Assembly: GCA_963732405.1 (NCBI GenBank)
Contig: CAVSZG010000001.1
Span: 2,480,001-2,544,000 of the forward strand
Direction of reading: 5' to 3'
Origin: JAUIAI01 sp963732405
GTDB lineage: Bacteria > Pseudomonadota > Gammaproteobacteria > Burkholderiales > Burkholderiaceae_E
Length of the DNA stretch: 64,000 nt
Shown here: positions 44,842-53,859 of the stretch, piece after piece
Layout of the letters: each line of letters starts with the position of its first letter
Numbering within the stretch: position 1 is the first letter of the stretch
Position numbers and translations under genes: made by a program
The notes under the pieces: generated by a model
What the model saw: only the letters and a program-made list of their open reading frames with translations
Databases searched by the model: none
What the model was told of the DNA's origin: nothing

Positions 44842-46118
44842 TGGAGCATCTCACGTGGGTCGGCGAGGCGGCCGCGCAGCGCGGACGCGGCCACGGTAAA
44901 CGGCGAGGCCAGCCAGATCTGTGCCGATGAGGCACCCATTCGACCCTTGAAGTTGCGTGCCGTGGTGGCGACCACGCGGGCGTTGCCGGCGATCGCGCGG
45001 CCGTAGCCGGCACAGGCGCCGCAGGTGGTCGGCAGCAGTTGAGCGCCCGCATCGCGCAGCTGGTTCATCACGCCTTCGCGTTCGGCCTGCTCCTGATCGA
45101 GGCGGCTCGCCGGGGCGACCATGAGGGTGACGCCGGGGGCCACCTGATGACCGGCCAGGATTTGCGCGGCGGCTCGCAGATCGTCGATCTTGGCCCCCGT
45201 GCAGGCGCCGATGTAGGCGACGTCGATCGGCTCGACACCATACTGGTCGACACCGCGGCTATTGGCCGGGCTGTGCGGCGCAGCGATCTGGGGAACCAGG
45301 GTTGCGGCATCAAAATGATGATCGACGGTCTGGGCATTGGCGTCGCCCTGCCAGCGGGGCAGATCGATGGCGTCGTCCGGCACGCCATGGCGAAGCAGCC
45401 ATTCCCGCGTGATCTCATCCGGTGCGATCAGGCCGCTCTGGGCGCCCAGCTCGGCACTCATATTCGACAGGGTCATGCGTTCGGGCATCGACAAGGCCTG
45501 CACGGCCTCGCCACAGAATTCCACCGCTTCGTAGCGCCCTCCATTCATGCCGAAGCGCGCGATCAGGTGCAGCATCATGTCCTTGGCGCTGAGACCGGCG
45601 GCGAGTCGGTTCGACCAGATCAGGCGGATCGTCTCAGGCACACGCAACCAGATCTGGCCTGTGACCACAACGCCCAGCATGTCGGTGCTGCCCACGCCGA
45701 ACATGTAGGCGCCGAAGGCGCCGCCTGTTGGCGAATGGGAATCGCCCCCCACGCAGAACAGGCCGGGTCTGAGATGGCCCTGCTGGGGCAGGACGACATG
45801 GCAGATGCCATGACCGTCGTACACATGCGGCAGGTCCTGTTCGCGGGCCCAGTCGCGGGCAATGCGCACGATCCGTCGCGCGTCATCGTCCTGTTCCGGC
45901 ACGTAGTGATCCAGCACCAGCACCAGTTTTCGCTTGTCGTGAACCGTTGCATTCAGGCGTGCCAGCATCGGCGCGAGCCGGCGCGGCCCGGACGAGTCGT
46001 GAAACATCGCCAGATCGACGCGACAATTCACGATCTGCCCGGTGGACACGCGCGAGTGTCCCGCGGCTTTCGCGATCAGCTTCTGGGCCAGCGTCTGGCC
46101 GGCAATGGCGTGGGTCAT
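44838..46118 (-). CDS. LeuC-like large subunit of an aconitase-family hydratase
   Basis: A 426-residue iron-sulphur hydratase subunit. Conserved pieces in order: DHYVPEQDDDA, GDSHSPTGGAFGAYMFGVGSTD, the first cluster Cys in GACTGAKIDDL, and the other two in LPTTCGACAGYG, so all three [4Fe-4S] ligands are present. The family adds or removes water from citrate/isopropylmalate-type acids. At 426 residues it matches the shorter archaeal/bacterial LeuC class used by homoaconitase- and dimethylmaleate hydratase-like enzymes. It is the first gene of the reverse-strand operon. The exact substrate is not assignable. Confidence 0.87.
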   Translation of the reverse strand: MTHAIAGQTLAQKLIAKAAGHSRVSTGQIVNCRVDLAMFHDSSGPRRLAPMLARLNATVHDKRKLVLVLDHYVPEQDDDARRIVRIARDWAREQDLPHVYDGHGICHVVLPQQGHLRPGLFCVGGDSHSPTGGAFGAYMFGVGSTDMLGVVVTGQIWLRVPETIRLIWSNRLAAGLSAKDMMLHLIARFGMNGGRYEAVEFCGEAVQALSMPERMTLSNMSAELGAQSGLIAPDEITREWLLRHGVPDDAIDLPRWQGDANAQTVDHHFDAATLVPQIAAPHSPANSRGVDQYGVEPIDVAYIGACTGAKIDDLRAAAQILAGHQVAPGVTLMVAPASRLDQEQAEREGVMNQLRDAGAQLLPTTCGACAGYGRAIAGNARVVATTARNFKGRMGASSAQIWLASPFTVAASALRGRLADPREMLQ

Positions 46119-46168
46119 GACGGGGCGTCTGGCGCGTAGGCAACCGCGCGACTATAGCTGAGCGCCGT

Positions 46169-48298
46169 TCAGGCGTCGCTCACCCGGAACTGATCCACGA
46201 TAAGACGAAGCTCGCGCATCCGCTCGCGGGCCAGCGCGGTGCGCCGGATGCCGGCAGCCGTGCCTCGATCCCGTTTGCGTCGCTCACGGCCCTGATAGAC
46301 GTCGCTCAGCGCTCCATAGCGCAACTGCGTATACAGATCGACCACCCGCTGCGCCTGGTCAAGGCTGGCCGGATTCAGCGAGTCCGCCGCGCGAGCCAGG
46401 TACTGGGCCGGTGTTTCATGCGCCAGACGGCTGATGCCGGCGCCCGCCAGCTTGGCGCAAAAGGCCTGCCAGGTCCGGGCGAGCGGGTCAACCGCAGCTC
46501 GCGGTTGCAAGGTCAGCAGGGCACTGCCGCCAATCAACAGGGTCAGCGTGGCAGCCAGCATGCTGGCCAGGCTGCCCCAGTCGCCAGCGTCCAGTCCGAG
46601 CTTCTCGAGCAGACGGCCCTGCGACTGGCGGTCATAGTTCAACACCCATTGATTCCAGCGATTGCTCAGCGCGTCCAGGTTGTGATTCAGGGCTTGCCAG
46701 AGCGAGCTCGAGGTCAACGGGTCGGTCAGCGCATCATCCTGCTGCAGTCGTTGGTTGGTCTGCACACGCTCCGGTGCCACCGCACCGGTCGGGTCCGCGC
46801 GGACCCATCCGTCCCGCGGATCCCAGTATTCGGCCCAGGCATGCGCGTCGGACTGGCGCACCACCATGAAGTCGTCGACCGGATTGCTTTCGCCCCCCTG
46901 GTAACCGGTCACGACGCGTGCCGGAATACCGGCCGCTCGCAACAAGACCACGAAGCTCGAGGCGTAGTGCTCACAAAAACCGGCTCGGCTGCCGAACAGA
47001 AAGTCGTCCACCGAATCGCGCCCAAGGGCGGGGGGTTCGAGCGTGTAAAAGAACGCCTGTTCGCGGAACATCGCCAGGGTCCGTTCGACGATAGCCGCCG
47101 TGGCCTGCGGCCCGGCCTCGCGTTGCCATTGTCGGGCCAGCGCGAGGGTCTGAGGATTGAACCCTTCGGGCAATTGCAGCCAGGGCTGCAGGCTCTGCTC
47201 GGTTTCGTTCTGGCCGATGCGATAGTTCAGGTGCGAATCGACTGAATACTGAATCCGCTGGAACACGGGACGATCCAGGCGCAGCACGAAGCCACGGGTG
47301 ATGCTGGCCGTGCCGTTGCCGGTGAGTACGCGAAATGCGGCTGGCATGTCCAGCGCAGGCAGCCAGGGCAGATCCGAGGCTTCCAGGGTGACCACATACG
47401 GAACGGCATCGTCGGGCCGTTCGACGTGAATCACGTGATCGGGTGGGGCTGGGTCGGAGGCGGGCAGGGCACGCCAGGTGCGGCCATCGAACTGGCCGAA
47501 GACCGGGCCGCGCCAGTAACGCAGTGGCCTGGGCGGTGCCGCATCGACATTGGCGAAGCGGGCGCGCAGGGCGACTGCCGCCGATTTGGCCAGCGACGAC
47601 ACTTCACCGGGCGACATCGAATCGGACAGGCCCGTGTTCGCGCCGGAGCCCTGTCCCTGCATTCCCCAGAGCGGCGTGGCCAGCCGCGGGAACAACACGA
47701 ACAGCGCAATCGCGATCGGCAGGGCTTGCAGGACGATGATTGCTGCATGACGAAAGCGCTGGGTGATCGGGAATTCCTGATGACCGAACTGCATGGTGAT
47801 CATGGTCGCAATCAGGGCGATGACGGCGAGCACGACCATGGCGCTGCTGAGCATCGACTGGGAATGGAAGAACGACGTGAGCAACAGGAAAAAACACAGA
47901 AAGGTGGCGACGAACAGGTCGCGTCGCGCCTTCATCTCGAGCAGCTTCAGGCCGAGAAACAGCGTGAGCATGGCCACACCTTGCTCGCGGCCGAGCAGTG
48001 ACTGATACTGGGCGAACACCGCGGCCAGGCAGGCCACGGCGCCGATCGTGCGCAGCCAGGTGCCGGGCAGTTCACGGCCGCTGAATATCAGCGTGAGCCG
48101 CCAGCAGAACATGATGCCGAAGGCGAACGGGATCCAGATGGGCAGATAGCCGATGTGGGGCAGGACCGCCAGCCCTATCGTGGCCATCAAAAACAGGGTG
48201 TCACGGCGTTCACGTTCCCAGTCGCTGCCCATGCCGCCACTCAACGCGCGCAGGCTCCAGCGACCACCGAAGCGACCGGTCAGACTGATGAAACTCAT
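46169..48298 (-). CDS. TgpA-like transmembrane transglutaminase (DUF3488 + transglutaminase core)
   Basis: A 709-residue membrane protein. Five or six helices fill roughly residues 30-210. A periplasmic transglutaminase-like domain follows with a complete triad: Cys about 442 (GFCEHYASSF), His about 486 (SDAHAWAEYW) and Asp about 502 (RADPTG). A last helix lies near 580-600, followed by a cytoplasmic tail. TgpA-type proteins are known from Pseudomonas as essential or important envelope proteins of unclear reaction. The ATG overlaps the DUF58 stop by ATGA. The order moxR-DUF58-tgpA is widely conserved. Confidence 0.92.
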   Translation of the reverse strand: MSFISLTGRFGGRWSLRALSGGMGSDWERERRDTLFLMATIGLAVLPHIGYLPIWIPFAFGIMFCWRLTLIFSGRELPGTWLRTIGAVACLAAVFAQYQSLLGREQGVAMLTLFLGLKLLEMKARRDLFVATFLCFFLLLTSFFHSQSMLSSAMVVLAVIALIATMITMQFGHQEFPITQRFRHAAIIVLQALPIAIALFVLFPRLATPLWGMQGQGSGANTGLSDSMSPGEVSSLAKSAAVALRARFANVDAAPPRPLRYWRGPVFGQFDGRTWRALPASDPAPPDHVIHVERPDDAVPYVVTLEASDLPWLPALDMPAAFRVLTGNGTASITRGFVLRLDRPVFQRIQYSVDSHLNYRIGQNETEQSLQPWLQLPEGFNPQTLALARQWQREAGPQATAAIVERTLAMFREQAFFYTLEPPALGRDSVDDFLFGSRAGFCEHYASSFVVLLRAAGIPARVVTGYQGGESNPVDDFMVVRQSDAHAWAEYWDPRDGWVRADPTGAVAPERVQTNQRLQQDDALTDPLTSSSLWQALNHNLDALSNRWNQWVLNYDRQSQGRLLEKLGLDAGDWGSLASMLAATLTLLIGGSALLTLQPRAAVDPLARTWQAFCAKLAGAGISRLAHETPAQYLARAADSLNPASLDQAQRVVDLYTQLRYGALSDVYQGRERRKRDRGTAAGIRRTALARERMRELRLIVDQFRVSDA

Positions 48299-49473
48299 GC
48301 GGGCCGGTCCTGTGTGCTGTCAGGCGTTTGCACACCGTACTGCGCCAGCGCTTCGAGACAGGCCGTCTGGTGTACGAGGCCGTTGTCGCAGTCAATCGAT
48401 CGATCGGGCAGGCGTAGTTCGTAGCGGGCGCCGGTTGCCTCGGCATCGAGCACCCAACGTGTCAGGCGCGACAGGCGGTCCTCCAACCCCAGATGGGCCG
48501 GCAATTGCGTATAGTCGAGCATCAGCTCGCCGACCCCGCCACCCTCGAATTGTTTGGTGAGCAGCTCGTCGCTGCCGGTCCGGGCGATCGCGCTCCAGGC
48601 GATGCGACGCGGCGAATCGCCAACCACGAAGGGACGGATCGCCGCCAGGTCTTCATCCGTGCCGCCCGAACCCTGTTCATCGCCCTGGCTGGTCCGCGAC
48701 AAGGGCAGGGGATGGGCGGGGCTTTCCGGATCGGGGTAGACCAGCACATGCTGGGCGGGTTGCCAGTACGACCAGACTCGCCAGATGCCCAATGGATATC
48801 GGGTTGACAGGGTCAGGCGGGGTACCGGCATCCAGCCGCGTTGCCAGGTGGGCAGGCTGATGCGCACCAGTTGCTCGGTCTGCGCAGCAATGTCGACCTG
48901 TTCACCATGGTTCATCGACTCGGCGTTGACGTTCAATGCGTAGCGAGCCAGCCGGCTCGGATTGATCAGCACGATGCTCAGATCGGCGCTCTGGCCTGCA
49001 AAAACCGGTTCAGCCCGGCCAGGTCGCAGGACCAGCGCCGACAGATTGCGAAAGGTATGCATCATCGCGACCACGACGACGCCGAAGATCAGAAAGCTCA
49101 AGGCATAACCCATCGCCAGCCCGTAGTTGATCGCGCAGATCAACATGGTGAGCAAGACGGTGGCAAACAACAGGCCTGCGCGCGAGGGCAGCACGTACAC
49201 ATTGCGCCGAGTCAGTCGATGATCACCGACAATCGGCCGACGCCTGGGAATGAACCGGCCGAACCAGCTCTCGGCACTCGAGCGGGACGCGGCCGCCGTG
49301 CTGCGCATGGCCGGACCCGATGCCCGGCGCGATGCGGGCTTGCGCGGCTTGTGCTCGCCGGATCGCGTCCTGGCAGGCCGACCGGTCGATCCCGGTGGGT
49401 CGTTGACCGACAGCGGACCTGCACCGACCCGGGAACCCTGGGTCGGCAAAGGCATACCGCCGCCATGCGCCAT
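48295..49473 (-). CDS. DUF58 domain membrane protein
   Basis: A 392-residue protein with an unusual basic, low-complexity N-terminus (first 85 residues, rich in Arg, Ser and Pro). Two close membrane helices (about 100-142) and a DUF58 domain follow. The hallmark is RPFVVGDSPRRIAWSAIARTG with TKQFEGG (about 285-320). DUF58 proteins are linked to MoxR ATPases and resemble von Willebrand-type adaptor domains. The true start may be internal: the likeness to relatives begins near residue 80, and another ATG lies at codon 7. It sits between moxR (14 bases) and the transglutaminase gene (ATGA overlap). Confidence 0.88.
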   Translation of the reverse strand: MAHGGGMPLPTQGSRVGAGPLSVNDPPGSTGRPARTRSGEHKPRKPASRRASGPAMRSTAAASRSSAESWFGRFIPRRRPIVGDHRLTRRNVYVLPSRAGLLFATVLLTMLICAINYGLAMGYALSFLIFGVVVVAMMHTFRNLSALVLRPGRAEPVFAGQSADLSIVLINPSRLARYALNVNAESMNHGEQVDIAAQTEQLVRISLPTWQRGWMPVPRLTLSTRYPLGIWRVWSYWQPAQHVLVYPDPESPAHPLPLSRTSQGDEQGSGGTDEDLAAIRPFVVGDSPRRIAWSAIARTGSDELLTKQFEGGGVGELMLDYTQLPAHLGLEDRLSRLTRWVLDAEATGARYELRLPDRSIDCDNGLVHQTACLEALAQYGVQTPDSTQDRPA

Positions 49474-49487
49474 GCCTAAACCGGCCT

Positions 49488-50411
49488 TCAGGGAACCGCG
49501 ACGGCTTGCACGAGACCGGCGACCAGTTCGCTGCGGGCCCGGTAGCTCAGCGCACCACCCTTGAGTGGCCGAAGCCGATGGCCGGCTACCGCCGGCAGCA
49601 CTGCCTGCACGTCATCGGGCAGCACATGATCGCGTCCATCGAGCATTGCCCATGCCTTGGCTGCCCGCATCAGCGCCAGGCCCGAGCGAGGGCTCAGTCC
49701 TTCGGCGAAATGGGTCGACTGACGAGAATGGGTCAGCAGACTCTGCACATAGTCGAGCAGGGACTCCGAAGCTTTGACGTTACGCACCCGTTGCATGGCT
49801 TCCAGCAGTTCAGTCGTCGATATCCTGGGCTGAAGGCTGGCGATTGCTTCACGCCGATCGGCACCGGCGAGCAGGGCGCGTTCACTCCTGGGATCGGGAT
49901 AACCGAGTTCGATACACATCAGAAACCGGTCGAGCTGGGATTCGGGCAACGGAAAGGTGCCGATCTGGTTCTGCGGGTTCTGAGTGGCGATCACGAAGAA
50001 TGGATCGGGCAGATCCCTGGCACGGCCATCGACCGATACCTGATGCTCTTCCATCGCTTCGAGCAGGGCGGACTGGGTCTTGGGCGAGGCCCGATTGATC
50101 TCGTCGGCCAGCAGCACCTGCGAAAACACCGGACCGGGATGAAAGACGAAGGCCGACGTATTCCGATCGAACACATTGACGCCGATAATGTCGGCGGGCA
50201 ACAGATCGTTGGTGAACTGAACCCGTCGGAACTCCAGACCGAGCGAGATCGACAAGGCGTGGGCCAGTGTGGTCTTGCCCACACCGGGCACGTCTTCGAC
50301 GAGCAGATGCCCCCGGGCCAGCACGCAGGCGAGTGCCAGACGGATCTGCGCGGTTTTGCCCACGACGATGGTGCCGACCTGTGCCGCGACGGCCTGGATC
50401 TTGTCTAGCAT
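49488..50411 (-). CDS. MoxR-family AAA+ ATPase
   Basis: A 307-residue AAA+ protein. Walker A EDVPGVGKTTLA, Walker B VLLADEINRASPKTQSALLEAMEE, sensor 1 FVIATQNPQNQIGTFPLPESQLDRFLM and the lid with GLSPRSGLALMRAAKAWA are all clear. MoxR ATPases act as chaperones that activate partner proteins carrying von Willebrand-like domains. It is first in the operon with DUF58 and TgpA-like genes. The divergent 240-base gap to the crotonase gene should hold its promoter; no strong box was recognised by eye. Confidence 0.95.
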   Translation of the reverse strand: MLDKIQAVAAQVGTIVVGKTAQIRLALACVLARGHLLVEDVPGVGKTTLAHALSISLGLEFRRVQFTNDLLPADIIGVNVFDRNTSAFVFHPGPVFSQVLLADEINRASPKTQSALLEAMEEHQVSVDGRARDLPDPFFVIATQNPQNQIGTFPLPESQLDRFLMCIELGYPDPRSERALLAGADRREAIASLQPRISTTELLEAMQRVRNVKASESLLDYVQSLLTHSRQSTHFAEGLSPRSGLALMRAAKAWAMLDGRDHVLPDDVQAVLPAVAGHRLRPLKGGALSYRARSELVAGLVQAVAVP

Positions 50412-50652
50412 CGGTACGAGACTTCCTGGCGGATGGTCGACCCAGTGTATCGGATGGCCGGCCCGGAGGCAGGCATGATCCGGGCGGGCGGTCGGCTCTG
50501 ACGACGACGCGCCGATAAGCGGTCGTTCGCCGATCCTGATCGGCCGGTGCAGTCAAGGGCGGTGCTGCTCGCTTGAGCAGTGACGGCGTGCGCGGTACGA
50601 TGGGCCGATGCGGCACTGCGCCGTCCCCACGCCATTCCGTGAGTCCGATCCC

Positions 50653-51477
50653 ATGAATGATCCCACGCCGTCCGCGCCGGTCCAGGCGCACCATGACCAG
50701 GCAGAATTGTTGAGCGAATCGCGCCTGGCAGGCCGCGTGACCCTGACCATGAACCGGGGCAGCCAGTTCAATGCCTTGTCCGAAGGTCTGATGGAGGCCA
50801 TGACCCGGCGTCTGGCGGCACTGGCGGATGATCCAAGCGTCCGGGTGGTGGTGATCGCCGGCAATGGCAAGGCGTTTTGCGCGGGTCATGACCTGCGCGA
50901 GATGCGGGCTCAGCCGTCTCACGACTACTACCGCCGTCTGTTTGCCCAGTGCTCGCGGCTGATGATGACCATCCAGCACATGCCGCAGCCGGTCATCGCG
51001 CGGGTGCACGGCATCGCCACCGCCGCCGGCTGTCAGTTGGTGGCGATGTGTGATCTGGCAGTGGCCAGCCGTGAAGCGCGGTTCGCCGTGAGTGGCGTGA
51101 ATCTGGGTTTGTTCTGCTCGACACCCTCGGTGGCCTTGTCGCGCAACCTGTCCCGCAAGCAGGCCTTCGAGATGCTGGTGACGGGCGACTTCATCGATGC
51201 CGACACCGCGCTGGCGCGTGGGCTGATCAACCAGGTGGCGGGGCCCGAGCATCTCGACGCCGTGATCGACACACTGGTCGCATCGATCTGCGCCAAGCCG
51301 GCGGCCGCCATTGCGGCGGGCAAGGGCTTGTTTTATCGCCAACTCGAAACTGGTATCGAGGCGGCTTATCAGATGGCGGGTGAGACCATGGCCTGCAACA
51401 TGATGCAGGATGCCGCCCTCGAGGGCGTGCAGGCATTTCTGGAGAAGCGTCGGCCCGACTGGGCCGATGCTGTCTAG
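50653..51477 (+). CDS. ECHDC3-like enoyl-CoA hydratase/isomerase family protein lacking both catalytic Glu
   Basis: A 274-residue crotonase-fold protein. The oxyanion hole regions are present (GNGKAFCAGHDLREM and HGIATAAGCQLVAMCDLAVA). However, the two glutamates of hydratases are replaced: Gln128 stands where GGCE has Glu, and Ser147-Gly148 where PE has Glu. The nearby GVNLGLFCSTPSVALSR is the signature of the ECHDC3 subgroup, which shares these losses. Ordinary enoyl-CoA hydration is therefore doubtful; thioester hydrolysis, isomerisation or ligand binding are options. The ATG at 50653 fits the family start; an upstream ATG at 50608 would add 15 unmatched residues. Its stop shares the bases CTAG with the convergent marR-type stop. 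Confidence 0.88.
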   Translation: MNDPTPSAPVQAHHDQAELLSESRLAGRVTLTMNRGSQFNALSEGLMEAMTRRLAALADDPSVRVVVIAGNGKAFCAGHDLREMRAQPSHDYYRRLFAQCSRLMMTIQHMPQPVIARVHGIATAAGCQLVAMCDLAVASREARFAVSGVNLGLFCSTPSVALSRNLSRKQAFEMLVTGDFIDADTALARGLINQVAGPEHLDAVIDTLVASICAKPAAAIAAGKGLFYRQLETGIEAAYQMAGETMACNMMQDAALEGVQAFLEKRRPDWADAV

Positions 51478-51887
51478 GCGTCCCAGGATCTGGCCAAGAG
51501 CGACTTTAGCTGGTTGAGCGCCGGCGCCCCGATGGTGTCGGCCAGTTCGCGTTCGACTTGTTCGATGATCTGCGCGCCTGCGCGATTGATCTGGCGCCCC
51601 TTGTCGGTATAGGCCACCAGTTTTGCATTGCCGCGATCGGGGTCATCGAGCACCTGCAGAATGCCTTGACGGGCCAGTTCATTGACTGTCTTGTGCACGG
51701 CCTGACGGGAAATGGTGAGCCGGCGGGCCAGTGCCGACATGCTCATGGGCTTGCCGCCCATGGTGGCCAGCAGGCGGCTCTGGGCCGGCGTGATGTCCGG
51801 CCAGGGCGAGCGACGGATGCCGCGCATGATGGCCAGGGCGAACCAGTCGGCACGCATCAGCAATAACTGGGTGAGATTCTCGGACAT
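51474..51887 (-). CDS. MarR-family transcriptional regulator
   Basis: A 137-residue winged-helix regulator. The recognition helix region is SMSALARRLTISRQAVHKTVNELARQGIL, with the wing DDPDRGNAKLVAYTDKG. Length and the dimerising terminal helices are typical. The ATG at 51887 is chosen; an earlier start at 51923 would run into the likely operator. It is divergent from etfB-etfA and convergent with the ECHDC3-like gene. It probably controls the etf side, itself, or both, and may sense an acyl-CoA or acid; the ligand is inferred. Confidence 0.88.
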   Translation of the reverse strand: MSENLTQLLLMRADWFALAIMRGIRRSPWPDITPAQSRLLATMGGKPMSMSALARRLTISRQAVHKTVNELARQGILQVLDDPDRGNAKLVAYTDKGRQINRAGAQIIEQVERELADTIGAPALNQLKSLLARSWDA

Positions 51888-51916
51888 GGCGCCATGGTGA
51901 CGCCAGCCTGCCTGGC

Positions 51917-51957
51917 TTGTCAATCAGGTTGACGAAATTCGCCCGGCCCGATACACT
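51917..51957 (+). promoter_or_regulatory. Promoter with overlapping MarR-type palindrome upstream of etfB
   Basis: TTGACG (51929-51934) and TACACT (51952-51957), 17 bases apart, make a good sigma-70 promoter toward etfB. The -35 box is the right arm of an inverted repeat TTGTCAA-TCAGG-TTGACGA (51917-51935). Such a palindrome over a -35 box, 30 bases from a marR-type start codon, is where a MarR dimer would repress. Confidence 0.45.
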
Positions 51958-51994
51958 GTCGGCATGGTCGATCCCGTTCCGGCCTGGCCCGGGT

Positions 51995-52023
51995 CTGGCA
52001 GTTCTGGCTGCCCTTCCTATAAT
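51995..52023 (+). promoter_or_regulatory. Second candidate etfB promoter
   Basis: A perfect TATAAT (52018-52023) lies 17 bases after CTGGCA (51995-52000), 35 bases before the etfB ATG. The -10 box is ideal and the -35 box is moderate, so it is a likely proximal promoter for etfBA. Confidence 0.45.
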
Positions 52024-52058
52024 GGATCGAAATCCCCCGAAAACGAGAGAAGCTGCGC

Positions 52059-52808
52059 ATGAAGATTCTGGTGCCTGTGAAGCGGGTCGTCGACTACAAC
52101 GTCAAAGTACGGGTCAAGAGCGATCAGACCGGTGTGGACATCGCCAATGTGAAGATGTCGATGAATCCGTTCGACGAAATTGCCGTTGAAGAAGCCGTGC
52201 GGCTCAAGGAAAAGGGCGTGGCCACCGAAGTCATTGCGGTCTCCTGCGGACCCCAGGCCTGCCAGGAAACCCTGCGCACCGCCATGGCGATCGGCGCCGA
52301 CCGGGCCGTGCTGATCAAGACCGATGATGAATTGCAGCCCCTGGCCGTGGCCAAGCTGCTCAAGGCCCTGGTCGACAAGGAAGCCCCGGGCCTGACCATC
52401 CTGGGCAAACAGGCGATTGATGATGACGCCAACCAGACCGGGCAGATGCTGGCAGCCCTGACCGGTATGCCGCAGGCCACGTTTGCCAATGCCATCGAAA
52501 TGACCACCGACCAGGCCAAGGTCACCCGCGAGGTCGACGGCGGACTGGAAACCATCGCGATCTCGCTGCCCGCCGTGATCACCACCGACCTGCGCCTGAA
52601 CGAGCCGCGCTACGTGACGCTGCCCAACATCATGAAGGCCAAGAAGAAGCAGCTCGACGTCATGTCGCCGGACGATCTGGGCGTCGACATCACGCCCCGC
52701 CTGAAAACCCTCAAGGTTGCCGAGCCGCCGCAGCGGCAGGCCGGCATCAAGGTGGCCGACGTCGCCACGCTGATCGACAAGCTCAGAAACGAGGCCAAGG
52801 CCATCTGA
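52059..52808 (+). CDS. etfB: Electron transfer flavoprotein beta subunit
   Basis: A 249-residue EtfB. It starts MKILVPVKRVVDYNVKV and contains the family signature VEEAVRLKEKG together with the AMP-site region GKQAIDDDANQTGQMLAALTGMPQATFA. The end LKTLKVAEPPQRQAGIKV is typical. With EtfA it carries electrons from acyl-CoA dehydrogenases to ETF-ubiquinone oxidoreductase. GAGAG precedes the ATG. The partner gene follows after 98 bases; that gap contains an inverted repeat GGTCGCT/AGCGACC (52821-52860) of unknown meaning. Confidence 0.97.
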   Translation: MKILVPVKRVVDYNVKVRVKSDQTGVDIANVKMSMNPFDEIAVEEAVRLKEKGVATEVIAVSCGPQACQETLRTAMAIGADRAVLIKTDDELQPLAVAKLLKALVDKEAPGLTILGKQAIDDDANQTGQMLAALTGMPQATFANAIEMTTDQAKVTREVDGGLETIAISLPAVITTDLRLNEPRYVTLPNIMKAKKKQLDVMSPDDLGVDITPRLKTLKVAEPPQRQAGIKVADVATLIDKLRNEAKAI

Positions 52809-52906
52809 GGCCGGCGCATCGGTCGCTCATCGGTGCCGCCGTTCCATCCCATTAGCGACCCTTCGCACCGTCGGATGGTCGATCGAATATTCCCCAGGAG
52901 TCCTAC

Positions 52907-53842
52907 ATGTCGATTCTGGTGCTCGCTGAACACGACAATTCAGCCCTACGCCCTGCCACGCTCAACACGATTGCCGCTGCCCGCAAGCTGGGCGACAAGG
53001 TCGAGGTCCTCGTCTGCGGCAGTGGGTCCGATGCCGTCGCCAAGGCGGCTGCCGCCGCCGACGGCGTGACCCGGGTCATCCATGTCGAGGGCGAAGGCTT
53101 CAAGGATGGCCTGGCCGAGAATGTTGCGGCCCAGGTCGTGGCGCTGGCCAGCGGTTACAGCCACATCCTGGCACCGGCCACGGCCTACGGCAAGAATATT
53201 GCCCCACGCGTGGCAGCCCTGCTCGATGTCGCGCAGATCTCCGACATCATCAGTGTCGAGAGCGCCGATACCTTCACTCGTCCGATCTATGCGGGCAACG
53301 CGATCGCCACTGTCCAGTCCGGCGACGCAACCAAGGTGATCACGGTCAGAACCACGGCATTCGATGGCGTGGCGGCGAGCGGCGGTTCGGCCGCCGTGGA
53401 CAGGGTCGACGGCGTGGCAGCCTCGGACAAGGCGCGTTTCGTCGGGCGCGAAGTCGCCAAGAGCGATCGACCGGAACTCACTGCCGCCAAGATCATCGTG
53501 TCCGGTGGCCGGGGCCTGGGCTCGAAAGAGAATTTCAACAAGGTCATCGAGCCGCTTGCCGACAAGCTGGGTGCTGCGATGGGCGCTTCGCGGGCCGCGG
53601 TCGACGCTGGTTATGCGCCCAACGACTGGCAGGTCGGGCAGACCGGCAAGATCGTCGCGCCTGACCTGTACGTGGCCGTGGGCATCTCGGGTGCGATCCA
53701 GCATCTGGCCGGCATGAAGGACAGCAAGGTGATCGTGGCGATCAACAAGGACGAAGAAGCGCCAATCTTCGGCGTGTCCGACTATGGGCTGGTGGCCGAT
53801 CTGTTCGTGGCCGTTCCGGAAATGGTTTCTTCGCTCGACTGA
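52907..53842 (+). CDS. etfA: Electron transfer flavoprotein alpha subunit
   Basis: A 311-residue EtfA. The N-terminal domain contains ILAPATAYGKNIAPRVAALLD. The C-terminal FAD domain carries VSGGRGLGSKENF and the signature GAIQHLAGMKDSKVIVAINK, followed by DEEAPIFGVSDYGLV. A good ribosome-binding site (CCAGGAGT) precedes the ATG. It forms the heterodimer with EtfB, and the acyl-CoA dehydrogenase gene starts 17 bases downstream, matching electron donor with carrier. Confidence 0.97.
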   Translation: MSILVLAEHDNSALRPATLNTIAAARKLGDKVEVLVCGSGSDAVAKAAAAADGVTRVIHVEGEGFKDGLAENVAAQVVALASGYSHILAPATAYGKNIAPRVAALLDVAQISDIISVESADTFTRPIYAGNAIATVQSGDATKVITVRTTAFDGVAASGGSAAVDRVDGVAASDKARFVGREVAKSDRPELTAAKIIVSGGRGLGSKENFNKVIEPLADKLGAAMGASRAAVDAGYAPNDWQVGQTGKIVAPDLYVAVGISGAIQHLAGMKDSKVIVAINKDEEAPIFGVSDYGLVADLFVAVPEMVSSLD

Positions 53843-53859
53843 GCACGCGGAGCATCGTT

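Noticed and set aside
52821..52860. Inverted repeat GGTCGCT/AGCGACC between etfB and etfA as a terminator or riboswitch.
   Set aside because: The loop is 26 bases, with no T-run and no recognisable aptamer features; a 7-base match of this kind can arise by chance.
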